Position numbers and translations under genes: made by a program. Of a stretch of 64,000 nucleotides of DNA, positions 35,406 to 47,122 are shown one piece after another. The notes beneath the pieces were generated by a model that was not told the origin of the DNA, searched no databases, and worked only from the letters and a program-made list of their open reading frames with translations. This stretch comes from Ignelater luminosus (lineage: Eukaryota; Arthropoda; Insecta; Coleoptera; Elateridae): contig VTPC01090678.1 of the NCBI GenBank assembly GCA_011009095.1, positions 99,271 to 163,270 on the forward strand. The letters run 5' to 3'. Within the stretch, counting starts at the first letter, position 1, and every line of letters starts with the position of its first letter.

Positions 35406-37236
35406 TTATCTGTTAATTAACCATCCACGAAGCTTCTTTTTCAGCTCAGAAATTTTCTTTAGGTTTTTATAAGGAAATTCATTTAGTAATTTTGGAATGT
35501 AATAATAAATCGAGTTTCTTCCGTAGAAATTATTGTACCTATTAGTGATGAAAGTTATGGATGATGGTCGAATGTTATATGTAGTTTCTTGAATCTGTTG
35601 AAATGTTTTATTAAAATAATATTTAAAAATGGTAATATAATCCCGTAACTGATCAATTTTCAAAATTTCAAGCTCTTTCCTTATGTCATCTGTTCTTTTA
35701 TTGTTATTTTTTATAAGCTTTAAGAAATTATTTTGCGCCTTTAATAGAAGTTCTAGGTGTATTGTATATGTATGACCATAAATCGTCAGACCATATCTTA
35801 TTATTGATTCTCCCAAAGTTTTATAAATTAGTATTTTTGTTTGCACTGGCAAAATTGTTCGTAATTGATAGAATCTATATAATAAGCTTTTTAATTTGTT
35901 AGATACATATTCTATGTGTCTAGTCCATTTCATATCTTTTTGCACTATTATTCCAAGATATTTGACTTCATTTAGAAAGTTTATTTTGTGGCAAGAACTG
36001 CAATTAACTAAATTTCCAGAAAATAAGCATTTCTCGTTATGACTTCGTGGAGTGTAATTTATGCTAGAATTTCCAAATTGAAGAGCTTGAGTTTTTTTTA
36101 GTGTTTATAAAAATATAATGTTGTGTAAACCATTTTAATATTAAATTGAAATCATTCTGCAATTTCTGCAAACATGTAATTTCATTAATGTCTGTTGATA
36201 ATATTGCAGTATCATCAGCGTATTGATAAATATTACACAATAAACCATTTGTTCGAGGTATATCTTTTACGTATAAGTTAAATAACGTTGGTGATAAAAT
36301 ACTACCTTGTGGAACACCGAAATGTGTTTGCTTTAAATCACTGTAACAATTGTTAATTATGACAGTCTGTGCTCGATCTGTTAGAAAACTTTCGAATAAT
36401 TTGTGAACTGTGCCTCTTACTCCGGAAGCTTTTAATATTCGAAGAAGTATAGTCCTGTCTATTGTATCAAAGGCTTTTGATAGATCAAGAAATATAGCGG
36501 CTGCATGCTTTCTGTCATTTAAAGTTACATTAATTTTTTCAACAAAATCCACTAATAACGTTTCTGTATTCTTTCTTTTTCGAAAACCAAATTGTGTATT
36601 AGGTATAGTTGAGAATTTATTCAAGTAGCTATTTAATTTGTCATTTATATATTTCTCTAAAATTTTTTCTAATGATGGAAGATTCGAGATTGATCTGTAG
36701 TTATTAATATCATCTTTTTTACCATTTTTATAAACTGGAGTAACTATTGATATTTTCATTTTTTCTGGAATTTCACCATTTCAAATCATTAGATTTAAAA
36801 AATGTAGTAAAATATCACACAGTATATTTAAATTATTCTTTATGTCTTTCATTCTGATGTTGTCATATCCAGGAGCTTTATTTACGTTAAATGTTTGTAT
36901 TATATTGTGCAAATCAGTTGAGGTCATATATGGTAAAAAAACGATTGTAGTTGAGTATCAATTATTACCTGCTGATGTGTATTATTGGTCGTTCTTAATT
37001 TGTCGATAATTGAAGTAAAGAAGTTGTTGAAAGTATTTGTTAGTTGCTTTATTTCTTCCTCTGTAGCAATATCTTTAAAGTTTTTTAAACATGACTGTTT
37101 TATATTGTTGTTGCCTCTTCGTAGTCTGTTATTTAAGATTGACCAAATTCCTGATATGTTGGAACTATTTTTACGTATCTCTTGGTAGTAATAATTATCT
37201 TTAGCTTTCTTTATTTTTTTCTGAACTGTATTTTAG
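35406..37236 (-). pseudogene. LINE ORF2 reverse transcriptase, lightly damaged
   Basis: The minus-strand chain runs from YYYQEIRKNSSNISGIWSIL (about 37,200) and NKAPGYDNIRMKDI (about 36,880) into the RT. There it shows VTPVYKNGKKDDINNYRSIS, FGFRKRKNTETLL, motif A FLDLSKAFDTIDRTIL (about 36,480), motif B GVPQGSILSPTLFNLY (about 36,310) and motif C YADDTAIL (about 36,215). It continues through LNEVKYLGIIVQKDMKW to a normal C-terminus ending at 35,406. All three catalytic motifs are intact. The breaks are a frameshift near 36,950, a TGA near 36,782 and a frameshift at the A-run near 36,095. This is few for about 600 codons, so the insertion is fairly young. Confidence 0.85.
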
Positions 37237-37240
37237 TCGC

Positions 37241-38195
37241 GTTTTATCCACTTGCGAATATTAAACGCTCGAACTACGTTCTCACGCTTAAAAACTCGCA
37301 ATAAATAACTATTCCAGCTTGCGATCAACTCTTTGTAATCTTAGGTAGCTCTGATTATTTGTTTTGTGTTATTTTGTTTGAAAGTTTTAAACTATTCACA
37401 TTCCTTTCTTTGAACCTTTTTGTCATACATTTTTTTCTACTACTATTTAACGATCTGTTAAATATAAAATCTGCCTTATAGCTTTGAACGGCACCCCCAA
37501 GGCAAGCTGCTTTCCGGTCATCAGCTTCTTTCCTCCTTATTTTACTTCTGTTAGTTATATTTGCACCCGTTATTTACATTAGGATGAGTTGGTGAGAAAA
37601 CTATTTTGGTTGTATTTCGACACAGAATGTTTGGCGGTCTGGCCACGGAATAGAAGTCGAGTTGAGAGCGGTTGGTGAGAAATCGCTTCATGCAAATTCA
37701 ATCTTTCGCATTTTGTAAATTAAATAATTTTGCTTCGTTAGATCATTTGGCTCGTAATGGCCAGTTCATTAGCCGATATTTTTAGCATTAATTTCTTTCT
37801 GTGTTTGTCGTCACATAAGGCGCTTAACCAAGTTCCCGAAAGTCTTAAAAAGGCCAAAAGTTCGCTAGGTTGAAGACTCCTAGCTAAGTAATTTGGTTCT
37901 TGTCGTTAACATGTGTGGCATGTAGGTAGCCAAAAAACCGTAGTTTCTGCTTGAGCAAATTTTTTTTTAAGAAATTTCACTTTAAGCAACCGCTTAAATC
38001 AATTTAATAGGTTCTTCTAACAAAATGTACAGAATCAAGTTGAACGATTTTATATCAGCATTTTACCTGTGCGTGTAAAGTTTACTTTTTGTGTGTACGT
38101 GAATAAATCTTAGTAATTTAATTCATAGCACTCCTAAAGTCAGTTCTCTATTTTCTTTTTTACTAAAAACGAATTAGTCTCAATTTTTATCATGT
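37241..38195. other. Gene-free stretch, nothing recognised
   Basis: No supported ORF or repeat boundary. It is somewhat more GC-rich around 37,560-37,700. Confidence 0.4.
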
Positions 38196-38748
38196 AGAGT
38201 GTCCTGTGACCAGGTGGGCCATAGTATAAACATGGTTGGTCAGGTGATTTTCTAAGTGAAAATGTCTGTCTAATAAACATATATCTGAAAATCTATCGTT
38301 ACGAAGTTAGGATCATTTTAAGCTGTTATGAAGTATCAGCAAAAATTGGAAGGGAAGACACAGTTTCTTGGCCATCGCAATCACATGGGAATATAAAAAG
38401 AGTGTAGTGTATGCAATATATGCAATAGTCAGCAATAGAGTTGAACTTGTTTTGAGAATTATGAATACCGCTGCATTCATTCCTGTCGACCGTTACACTC
38501 TTCTTCCTTAATTGTACAAAAAACACAGTTCTTGTTATTGTGTTCAACGTCTCCATTTATAATCTCCATTAATAAAACCCAATATATTGATGCTCTTCTT
38601 TTTAAACTAGATAATCTAATAATAGCTTAAAATGGCTATAACTTTGTAATGATTGATTTTCAGACATATTTTCATAAGATATTTTCAACTTAGAAATGAC
38701 CCGAGCAATACATGTTTAAGCTACGACCATTTGGTCACGGGGCACTCT
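38196..38748. mobile_element. Possible MITE with imperfect inverted ends
   Basis: AGTGTCCTGTGACCAGGTGG at the left (38,198) and AGTGCCCCGTGACCAAATGG read inward from the right (38,746) match at 16 of 20 positions. The interval is about 550 bp, non-coding, and contains no transposase remnant. I see no clear target duplication, so the family is open. Confidence 0.5.
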
Positions 38749-40013
38749 CTATTTTGCCTTAACTAAACTGATTAACTAATTACACAACAGTTAAGTCGGG
38801 ATAGATCTGTGCAGGACTTTAAGGTTATTCTTGTTGCTTGTCATTCTGTACTAATCTTGACTTGAATTTTAAATAAAGGTAGAGGTATCCGTTGTCATGT
38901 AGATATGAAACATTTTACATTTGAATAAAATGAATGCTCTGTCGTTATCCCTGCGATTGTTTAATGATACAACCAAAAACTGCCGACTGCGCTTTGGGCA
39001 GGATCAAAAAGGGTCCCGTTAACACAGAACTGGCGCTTTTTCGAAGGTGCCAGAACGGTTCGAGCAGATTTCCAGTTTTTCATCTCATAACTAGAGTGCG
39101 GAGATTTTGAGCATAAAAAAACAATAAAAAAGTTCTTACAAAAGCGTAAAAATTCAAGGAAAAAAGCTTAAAAAATAGCACAAAAATTAAAAATAAGTTT
39201 AAAATATGCAGGAAAAAAATTAAAATTTTCAGGTTTTAGGTCTTATTATACAAAGTATTTATTATTAAAAAAAAAAAACAAAAAATGAATTGTTATAGAA
39301 ACTTTGAACTCTAAAATGCTTAATTATTATGCACTTTTCTAAATTCTCCACAAGGAAATTTCTTCTTTTATCTTTGTAAAGAGAAAATAGTCTTTCAATG
39401 TCAATACTAGTAATCGGTGTATATTTAAATTTTGCAAGTAACGATGGTTCCAAGTCGAAGTTATTGACTATTTCGCCTGATAAAATACTTGCAATGGTCT
39501 TTAATCTTGCTAAACCTTCGTTTTTAGCCAGCACGTTCTCAAATTTGGCAAATATTGTTTTTCCTTCATCACCACGCACTTTTCCCAATTTTATTTTAAA
39601 CTCTTGTAGAATCTGAATTGCTTCTGTTAGCTCACTTTCTTGTGTTTCAAGTTTGGTGATAGTTTCACTGATGAACTCGTAATTTGCTTTGATGAATGCA
39701 AGGTTTTGTTGTAGTTCCGGAATTTTTTTAAATATTTTGGCAGTCTTTAACTGATTGGGATGCATCTTCCGAAAATTCTAACAAAATTTGTTTGAAGCTG
39801 GTGAAGTTAACTGCGTAATGCACAGCCGCATCCAACCATGTTCCCCATCTAGTAATGACTGGTTGTGGTGGAAGCGGAATATTAGACAGTTTTTCTTTAA
39901 ATACCCTCAATGGCGCTTTCAAAAAACACTTTTTGCCATTTTTTATTAACTCGTTAACTAGAGTAAATTCAGACCTCAAAGTTTCTGCTACTCGGTTTAA
40001 TCCGTGAGTTACT

Positions 40014-42178
40014 ATAATGTTATTTTAAAATTCGCACTAAACCTGACCCTGTTTTTCAATTTCGTTCGGATATTTGTTTTCTTGACGCGCAATATTTAAA
40101 TTGTTTCATTAAACGAATGTTTGTTATAATGTTATTTTAAAGAATTAATATTCTTGTGGTCTCGACACCTAGACTCCAGTAGACGTGTCTTTCGTTGATT
40201 TCCAATATCAAATTCCCAGAATCATTAGTTGCAATACTGCCGTCACACAGCCTCGGGGAAGTCAAATTTAAACTAGCGAATCTACAAGTAAAATTCTCCA
40301 TTGTCGCATAAAGAGTATTAATGTCTTAATCTGTTAGGGTGTATATCCGACTTTTTAACCCCACTTCCGTAAGTACGAACTGCGTAACAAAAAACGCAGA
40401 GGTTAGGATTACGTGGATAGCTGTTGACTTGAACCAACGTGTGGTAATTTTTGACGCTTACATCTACATGCCCTAATTAGGTACAAACCAAATTAGGTGA
40501 AGCGACCCTCTTAAAAAAAAAAAGAGATCGGACTGGAGAAATCGTAATTTCTTCGTGTCAGAGACGCGCAATAGTCGCGGAAGAAAGTGGTTTGTTTGCC
40601 AACAGCAAGGCTTATAAATTTCGTTATCGTGGGGAATGTATAACTTAAATATAATTACGCTGGTGTCCTCCAGGAAGCAGAAATTGCAGAGGGTAGGAAC
40701 GCAACCATTTTGGCCCCGTTGGTGTAGCATCTGTGTGTATACTACATTTTGGAAGCTCCGCAAAATTTTAATAGTGCTTGAGGCTCAGTGATTTTCGTTT
40801 ATAAAATTGTGTGTAAACGCCTGAATTTTGTTCTTATGTTTTTTTTTGCGATTAACGTAAAATAAGTGGTTGTCCTTCGAAATTAAAGTTTTCTCAATTA
40901 TTGGATCTAGCTGCCTTTCGTCGGAAAACAGAGGTCTGCACATACCTTCTGGAAGAAAGAATTCCTGTATGAGTAAGAAAGAAAACCTGCTATGCTTTAT
41001 TATATGAATTTTAATGCTTAAAGACTAGGAGAACGTCGAACTTTGTGAAATATTTTATACGAAAACTTTGCTTAGACAGGATCAGTTTCGTATTGTTTTA
41101 TTGAATCATAATTTTTTTTTCAAGTAACTTTTTAAGTAATTTGTAACAGGAATATTCCCAGGTAATATTAGCTGGTGTTTGATAAATTGTTGCAACAAAA
41201 TTACTAACTTGGCAATCATTTCTTTGTTCTTAATTGTAAGGTCAGTTGCCAATATTTAACAATTTATGGTCAAGTTTACCTTAGTCGGGTTAATTAATAT
41301 TTGAATTTTGATCTTTTGTGTTCTATTTTAAAATTTTAACGTAACAGAATCATTTCGCTTTGTTTATTGTAATAATTTGTTTTACTTATAGTTTGTTTCT
41401 GTTTTTATTATTTTATCGACTCTGTTCTCCAAACAGAAATTAATTTATGCCTCTTATTGATATTCTTTTGTAGTGTTATTTTGTTATTGTTTTTGTATTT
41501 TTGTTTGTGTGTGTTTGACTCATTTTTTTTATTATCATTATTGTTTTAATAAATGTAAGTAAGGTCGACTTCTTGTATTTTTGTTTTTGTAAGGGGATCT
41601 CTGGTCCAGGCGAAGCAGCTTAATTTCATTATTTTGTTCTTTTGGCTATGAAAAAGCCCGTAGTGTATATTCCAAATTTCAGTTATAGACTAGATATCTT
41701 TGCTCAAGAGAGAAGTAAATATTGAATTGGCTTTTCTCTCTTGTATCGTTTTAAAAGAAGGAAGTCTTCAGAGGACTTCCTTAGCAAAATTAAGTAAGAC
41801 AAATCAAGTGCTTATACAGTGTTTATTTTGTGTATTGAGTCTCATTGGTGAAACGTCAGAGCGAGTTTTAATAGAGCTTCCACGAGGTAAGCTATACACA
41901 GGGTGAGGTTTCGTAAGAGGCCTATATACAGGGTGTCGGATTCACGAGTAGTCGCGTGACCGACCATCAGAACCCTTCGATCTACGACTGCTGGCGCCCT
42001 CTTTTACGACCATCTATTAGTTTAATAAGAGTTTTGTAAAACGGTGAGCTTCTCTTTGTAAGAGATTAGCCATGTTTATTTGAGAATCCACCCCATCTGC
42101 GGCATGAGCTACGGGATTTAACATCTACCATTGGTCTGGACGGGACTTGTGCATACTTTTGAGCATCTTCCCGTTACT
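40014..42178 (+). mobile_element. Solo LTR, copy 4, nested in hAT
   Basis: 2165 bp, inserted in the opposite direction to the hAT gene. Its ends are changed to TATAATG and CCCGTTACT, one base each from the TG...CA of copies 1 and 2. The flanking tetramers are TTAC (40,010-40,013) and CTAC (42,179-42,182), a 4-bp duplication with one mismatch. Coding similarity of the hAT protein on both sides confirms the exact insertion point. AATAAA is at 41,548-41,553 and the hairpin at 41,758-41,782. Confidence 0.92.
41758..41782 (+). other. Conserved hairpin in LTR copy 4
   Basis: Identical 25-nt hairpin, about 205 bp after the AATAAA. Confidence 0.7.
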
Positions 42179-43581
42179 CTACGCAAGTAGAGTGTGTGAG
42201 ATTACTATACAAAACTTTTAAATTAATACCTGCTTTTAGCATGTATGCAGCCGCATCCGTCACCATTAACAGAATTTTTTCAGTTGGGACTGCATTGGGA
42301 AAAAAAAGTTTGCGAGTCCTTCGTTAATAAATCTTGTTATGGTACTACTGTTGGTTTTATCTCGTTCTTTCAAATATATTAAAAGTGGCCTGGTTGAAGT
42401 AGCTTTATGTAATATACCGATAATGAGACCAACCACAGAAAATCAGATATAATGATCTGCAATTATATTTTTAATTTCATGAAGAACTGTTTTATAAACA
42501 GTATCTAAATAGTTTTTTCGTAGAGTGCTTTCGGACGGTATCGATCTCTAACAATATGTTTCTAAGAATTTTCGAAATGCAGAATTGTCTAATTTTCTGA
42601 AAGGAATATTTGCCGATATCAGAGTATTGCATAAATCAAAATAAAAAGTTTTTTCTTCAGATCGAGTAGAAGATTCAGAGGCAACTAGTTTTGAAATAGT
42701 TTGTTGTTTTAGCTTATTTTCATTTTCCGCTCTTCGTACATTTTCCTTGTAAATAGCGGTCTTCGTATGTTGTATTACATTATACTTTTTGTCGCACTGG
42801 ATCTATTAAAACGCGCATTAAAGAATATTACATTTAAAATTTAATCTACTCCTTACCGTTTTAACACATACTTTGCAAAATAGTCTACTACCGTCCAGCC
42901 TTATTTCTGGTATATTTTTAATCCCTTCTTCTACACTCGTTTTAACTTTTGGCATTGTAACACAGTCTTATTTTATTAAAAACAGAAGACAACACAAAAG
43001 ATTAAGTTATAATAAAATGAAACGAAACTTTTTCAATCTACCAACAACATTGCATACACGCACGATACCAACACTTTAAGTAACCCAGTAAAACTGAAGC
43101 ATTTGTCAAATAAATCTTAAAACCTATAAGAACTAGCTGTTTTCACAGGGACAAAGACAAAGAAGAGTGAGCGTCCAGATGGTATTCAATACATAACGGT
43201 AAATAATGATATTTTAAGAAATTCTTGAAAATATTGTCACGAAATTTACCATAAAAACAAAATGTTTAAAAAAATAATGTAGACAATTGCTGCTAGAGAA
43301 AGAATTTATAGAAAGTATTTTGAAGAAACAGAAAATAAATATACTGTAGACAAGAAAAGTATAAGGATATTATGATTTTTTTCTTGAGACTGACAAAAAA
43401 TGCACAAAATAAGCATTATTCTAAAAAATAGCCAAAAGTTCCAAAAAAGCAAAAAAAGCATTATGAAAATTAGTTAAATGATTCCTTTAATTGCGATTCG
43501 CACTTATTTCAATGTCTTCTTGTACTGCTATTAATATCTAAAAAAAGTATTATTCCTATAAATCCGCACTCTACTCATAAC

Positions 43582-46500
43582 GTAACAAAATAATTTGAAA
43601 AGCCTATTCGATTTTAATATGAGATGTATCAGTACTTAGATGTAAATGGATACGTTATAGGTTTTTAGATTTATAAAGAAAAAATTCAAGTTCTAACACG
43701 AAACAAAAAGTACTCAAGTACGGTGGGCAGATAAACTATTTTGAAAGAAAAGCTTTACCTAAAAATCTTTAATGTCTGGAAGTTAATTTGTTATGGTCTT
43801 TATGATATAAACAGAGAGGAATATAACCCATTCATTTATTAACATATGTAAATGATCTTAGTGGTTAACTAGTCTGTTTGTAAGTAACATTACCGCGTTC
43901 CAGAAATTAGGTTAGGAGTATTTGAGACATTCAATTAGAAGTCTGCGCAGTTAGAGATTAAGAAGGATGTACTAGAAAATGCCGTTAGTAGATGCTAGTA
44001 GTCTCGTTACCTTTCTTCTTTGTGAAAGGGTATAAGATGTTATATCCAACTTTGGGTATTCCCTCTTGCTTTATCTTGCTTCCTATGCCAAGTAGACTTG
44101 GATTATATTATTTATTTGCAGAAAAGATTCCATCCATATGTGTGATTTGCTGCTTATCAAAGCAATGCCTATGAAGTTAATAATTTGATAGCTACTAACA
44201 TAATAGTCAACCTACAAAACACATTTTACAACATGAGAATCTTGCAGAATAGATGTAACAGGTACACCAAACATCCTTATCAGTTCTTGAAGAAGTACTG
44301 TTTGTCACTCTAGTTTCCCGGGTCCTTAAAGTACTCAAGCTTTATAAGAATTCAATTTTCAAACTACACTTAACATAAATGTTCATAATTATAGAAATGT
44401 CACACATAAGGTTATCTAGTTTTTTTAGCTAACAAAGGATTGAAACAGTGCGTACACACGAATTTAGTATTCAATCGAGAGTTCATAAAAAGCTGCGCAA
44501 TACTAGTCTTAAAGCGTTTGAAGCTGTGTAACACGTAATAGACGCATATTGATTTATTCAACGAAATATTTTTAAAGCAGAAGCTATTTCCATCCAGATT
44601 TTTAAAACTTTTATTGGCCCAAATCGCCCTCATGTAACCAACATTAATCCTCGTTTAAAGCACTTTAAAGTTTATACTTTCCTAGACGAAATTTACCACA
44701 AATTTAAAGTTTAAATCCCGTCTGTAAACTTCCACGGCCATGAATTTAACTTCAGTAACCGCAACATTATTGCACCACACGGACGAGTTAATTTATCTTA
44801 TATGAAATTTCTTTAAATTCCCCCTAAATTAATCCTATTCCAAATTGTTTTTCTTTGCTTTAAAACTACTTCAATCCTAAAAGTAACAACAATAAAAGGG
44901 AGACCGGGTTTTAGTGTATATAAACGGTTTGGGGTTGGAATACGAGAGACTGAATTGTATGGACCGGAAAGGTCAATTACTTTCTAAATGTTAAATTCTC
45001 CGGAAATGAACAACATGTAAGATGATTTTAAATTTGATCATTCAAATAACCGAGTTTCCTCTGGAAGGATATAAATAAAAAGAAGCAAAATCGAAAAGGA
45101 TTCTGCCTTATTAAATAAACATAATAAGAATGAAATTGAAGGAAGAAGTTTTCTTTAAAATTCAATTTAAATCGGCATTTCCTTATTTAGACTTGGCAGC
45201 AGTGTCTCTGCTATTAATCTAATTAGTAATAAAGCTACGAGCTGATTCGTTAAATTTCCTCGATTACAAGATTTTGCTCATTTCTGTGGTCAACGGGCGG
45301 AAATCTACGCTTTTTTGGTGGGGTTAATTCGCATACCTAATTCGAATTACATTATGTCGACTCGATGGTATATATACAGAGAAATTCTGGTTGCTCCTCT
45401 GAGATTTACGAGAGAAACTGCTTTGAAATGTAAATTATGTATTTATTTATTCTTTTTTGGTTGTTGCATAAAATACTATAATTGTAACTCACTAATTGAT
45501 TTAAACGTATCAAGTGTATCACAGAGGTGTGATTATGAGTTCGTGTTACCTATTTTGAAACACAAGGGTAATCAGAAAATGAATATATTTGGTAGGCTTT
45601 ATAATGATTGTGACTGATAAATTAAGTACAATTAAGCATGTACGCCGTGAAGGGGGTAATAATAATAATAATAATAGTAAGCAAATACACCTGCCCCACA
45701 TTTATTAGAAATATACTACAAATACTAGTTTATTTGACATTAAACCAAGGTTGCAAGAAACTTTTGTTGTTTATTCTTTTTTTCTTTTGAGTTCTAATCT
45801 CCGAAACTGGAGCACGAGCACTTGCAATGTTCTAGCTTAAGACATAATCCCAACACATCTCCGACTCGTTTCAATTTCTTTCATTACTTTTGACCTTACT
45901 TTTCTGAGATACATCATTTCAAAAATAAGAACTTTATAAGAGTCGTTGAAATATTACAGCAGCTCATTTTTGTTTTATTTATTAAATCCTTAACTTTAGT
46001 GTCTTAACGGTTTCTAATTAATTTATACAATTTGGATTAGTATTAGATTAACGCAGAGCATTACACTAAATTGGAATTGGAACATAAAAAAAAAATCAGT
46101 TTGAGTTTAATTCGTAACCAAAAATGATTCGTTATCGGTAATGACACTGTTTCTTGACCTTCATACATGGGGCGCACTTAATGTATTACAGAATTTCAGA
46201 TTGTGTAGTCATAAGATTGTATCTAGAAACCTTACTGTGTGAATACACACATAATACCTGACTATGACAAATACCACAAGAGAATATGTAAGACTGAAAA
46301 GAAATTGTAATTGATTACTTTGAACAAGAAATCTAAATAAATCATTCTTGGCCAGATCCTATTCTTAAGCAGTTGAAAACCATTAACTTTTAAACGAACA
46401 TCTCACTAATAAATAAAACAGTTAAAGTATGTTAGATAATTTGTTATAACACATAAAATAATTTAAAGAATAAAAAAAAATCATGAAGTTAAGACTAAGA

Positions 46501-47120
46501 ATAAAACAGTTACTGTTAACTATAAAATTATATTTAAGTTTCAAATCAAACGAATGTTTAGTTGATCTAGATTTCACACATCTTGCGCTTAATTACGGAA
46601 TTTTGTCTCTGCAAATAGAAACGATTCATAATCGTCTACGTTATATTTCACCACAACGCTCAAAATTTCAAAATTATTATCAATAAATTACACCTAAATC
46701 TTTTTCTGATAATAGTTACCTTGATTACGTACTCAAAACTTTAAACAAATATTTATACTTTGTAACATAAATAGTTGATGTATGCCTCTTCTTCCCAAGG
46801 ATTGTCCGATGCTTGAAATAATGAAACGCAAGCAGCTGTGAAATCTAAATGTTAGTCTAAAGTCCGTTCAAAGTGTTTAAGGTGTTGTTCTATACAGTTG
46901 TAATAACAGTAACGGTAATAAACTAGTCGAGTCCTAACAAAATCCAAAACACCAAACAAACTTAACAATTATGTGTATATTTTGCATGCCTTCAGGCAAC
47001 CAACCCGTTCGTTATTAGATCACCATAAAATGATTTGGATTCATCTCCCACTCGTTGCTACGAACATTTCTTCTAGCATAGTTCTTAAGAATATTCATCT
47101 CTTGCCCTTACTATGCATGT
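43582..47120. other. Gene-free stretch with one microsatellite
   Basis: No supported gene. A short (AAT)n microsatellite lies at 45,657-45,676. The 100-codon ORF at 45,315-45,617 has no recognisable domain, and I do not call it. Confidence 0.4.
45657..45676 (+). repeat. (AAT)n microsatellite
   Basis: About six perfect AAT repeats ending in AATAG. Confidence 0.85.
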
Positions 47121-47122
47121 TA

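Larger units (their letters stand above)
35170..37240 (-). mobile_element. 5'-truncated CR1/Jockey-like LINE
   Basis: A non-LTR retrotransposon on the minus strand, cut off at about 37,240, with a 3' end marked by a hairpin (35,242-35,270) and an (AAT)n-type tail (35,187-35,203). It has lost its endonuclease and ORF1. The RT motifs are of the CR1/Jockey type (FLDLSKAFDTID, YADDTAIL). It is unrelated to the 12-kb and 50-kb LINEs. Confidence 0.82.
39268..42955 (-). pseudogene. hAT transposase, interrupted by an LTR
   Basis: Begins at ATG 42,955 (MPKVKTSVEEGIKNIPEIRL). A short exon ends at 42,857, and a 60-nt GT-AG intron (42,797-42,856) splits a BED-like finger (CKVC...H). It continues through RPLLIYLKERDKTNSSTITR and LLMVTDAAAYMLKAG (about 42,250), where LTR copy 4 cuts the chain. 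It resumes as THGLNRVAETLRSEF (about 40,005) with PVITRWGTWLDAAVHY (about 39,850). After a frameshift near 39,750 it ends with the hAT dimerisation segment TSIDIERLFSLYKDKRRNF (about 39,400-39,345). In-frame stops lie near 42,550 and 42,450. The LTR fell between the Val and Thr codons of a CVTHGLN-type motif. Dead. Confidence 0.9.
39092..43573 (-). mobile_element. hAT element with perfect 8-bp duplication, split by LTR copy 4
   Basis: Ends are TAGAGTGCGGA (39,092) and, read inward from the right, TAGAGTGCGGA (43,573). They are flanked by the exact 8-bp duplication CTCATAAC (39,084-39,091 and 43,574-43,581). An 8-bp duplication and these short ends are typical of hAT. The span is 4482 bp; subtracting the LTR and its 4-bp duplication leaves about 2.3 kb, a normal size. 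It encodes a hAT transposase on the minus strand. Confidence 0.95.

Noticed and set aside
45315-45617. Isolated 100-codon ORF
   Set aside because: Low-complexity, hydrophobic/Cys/Tyr-rich composition, no recognisable domain, no supporting context.
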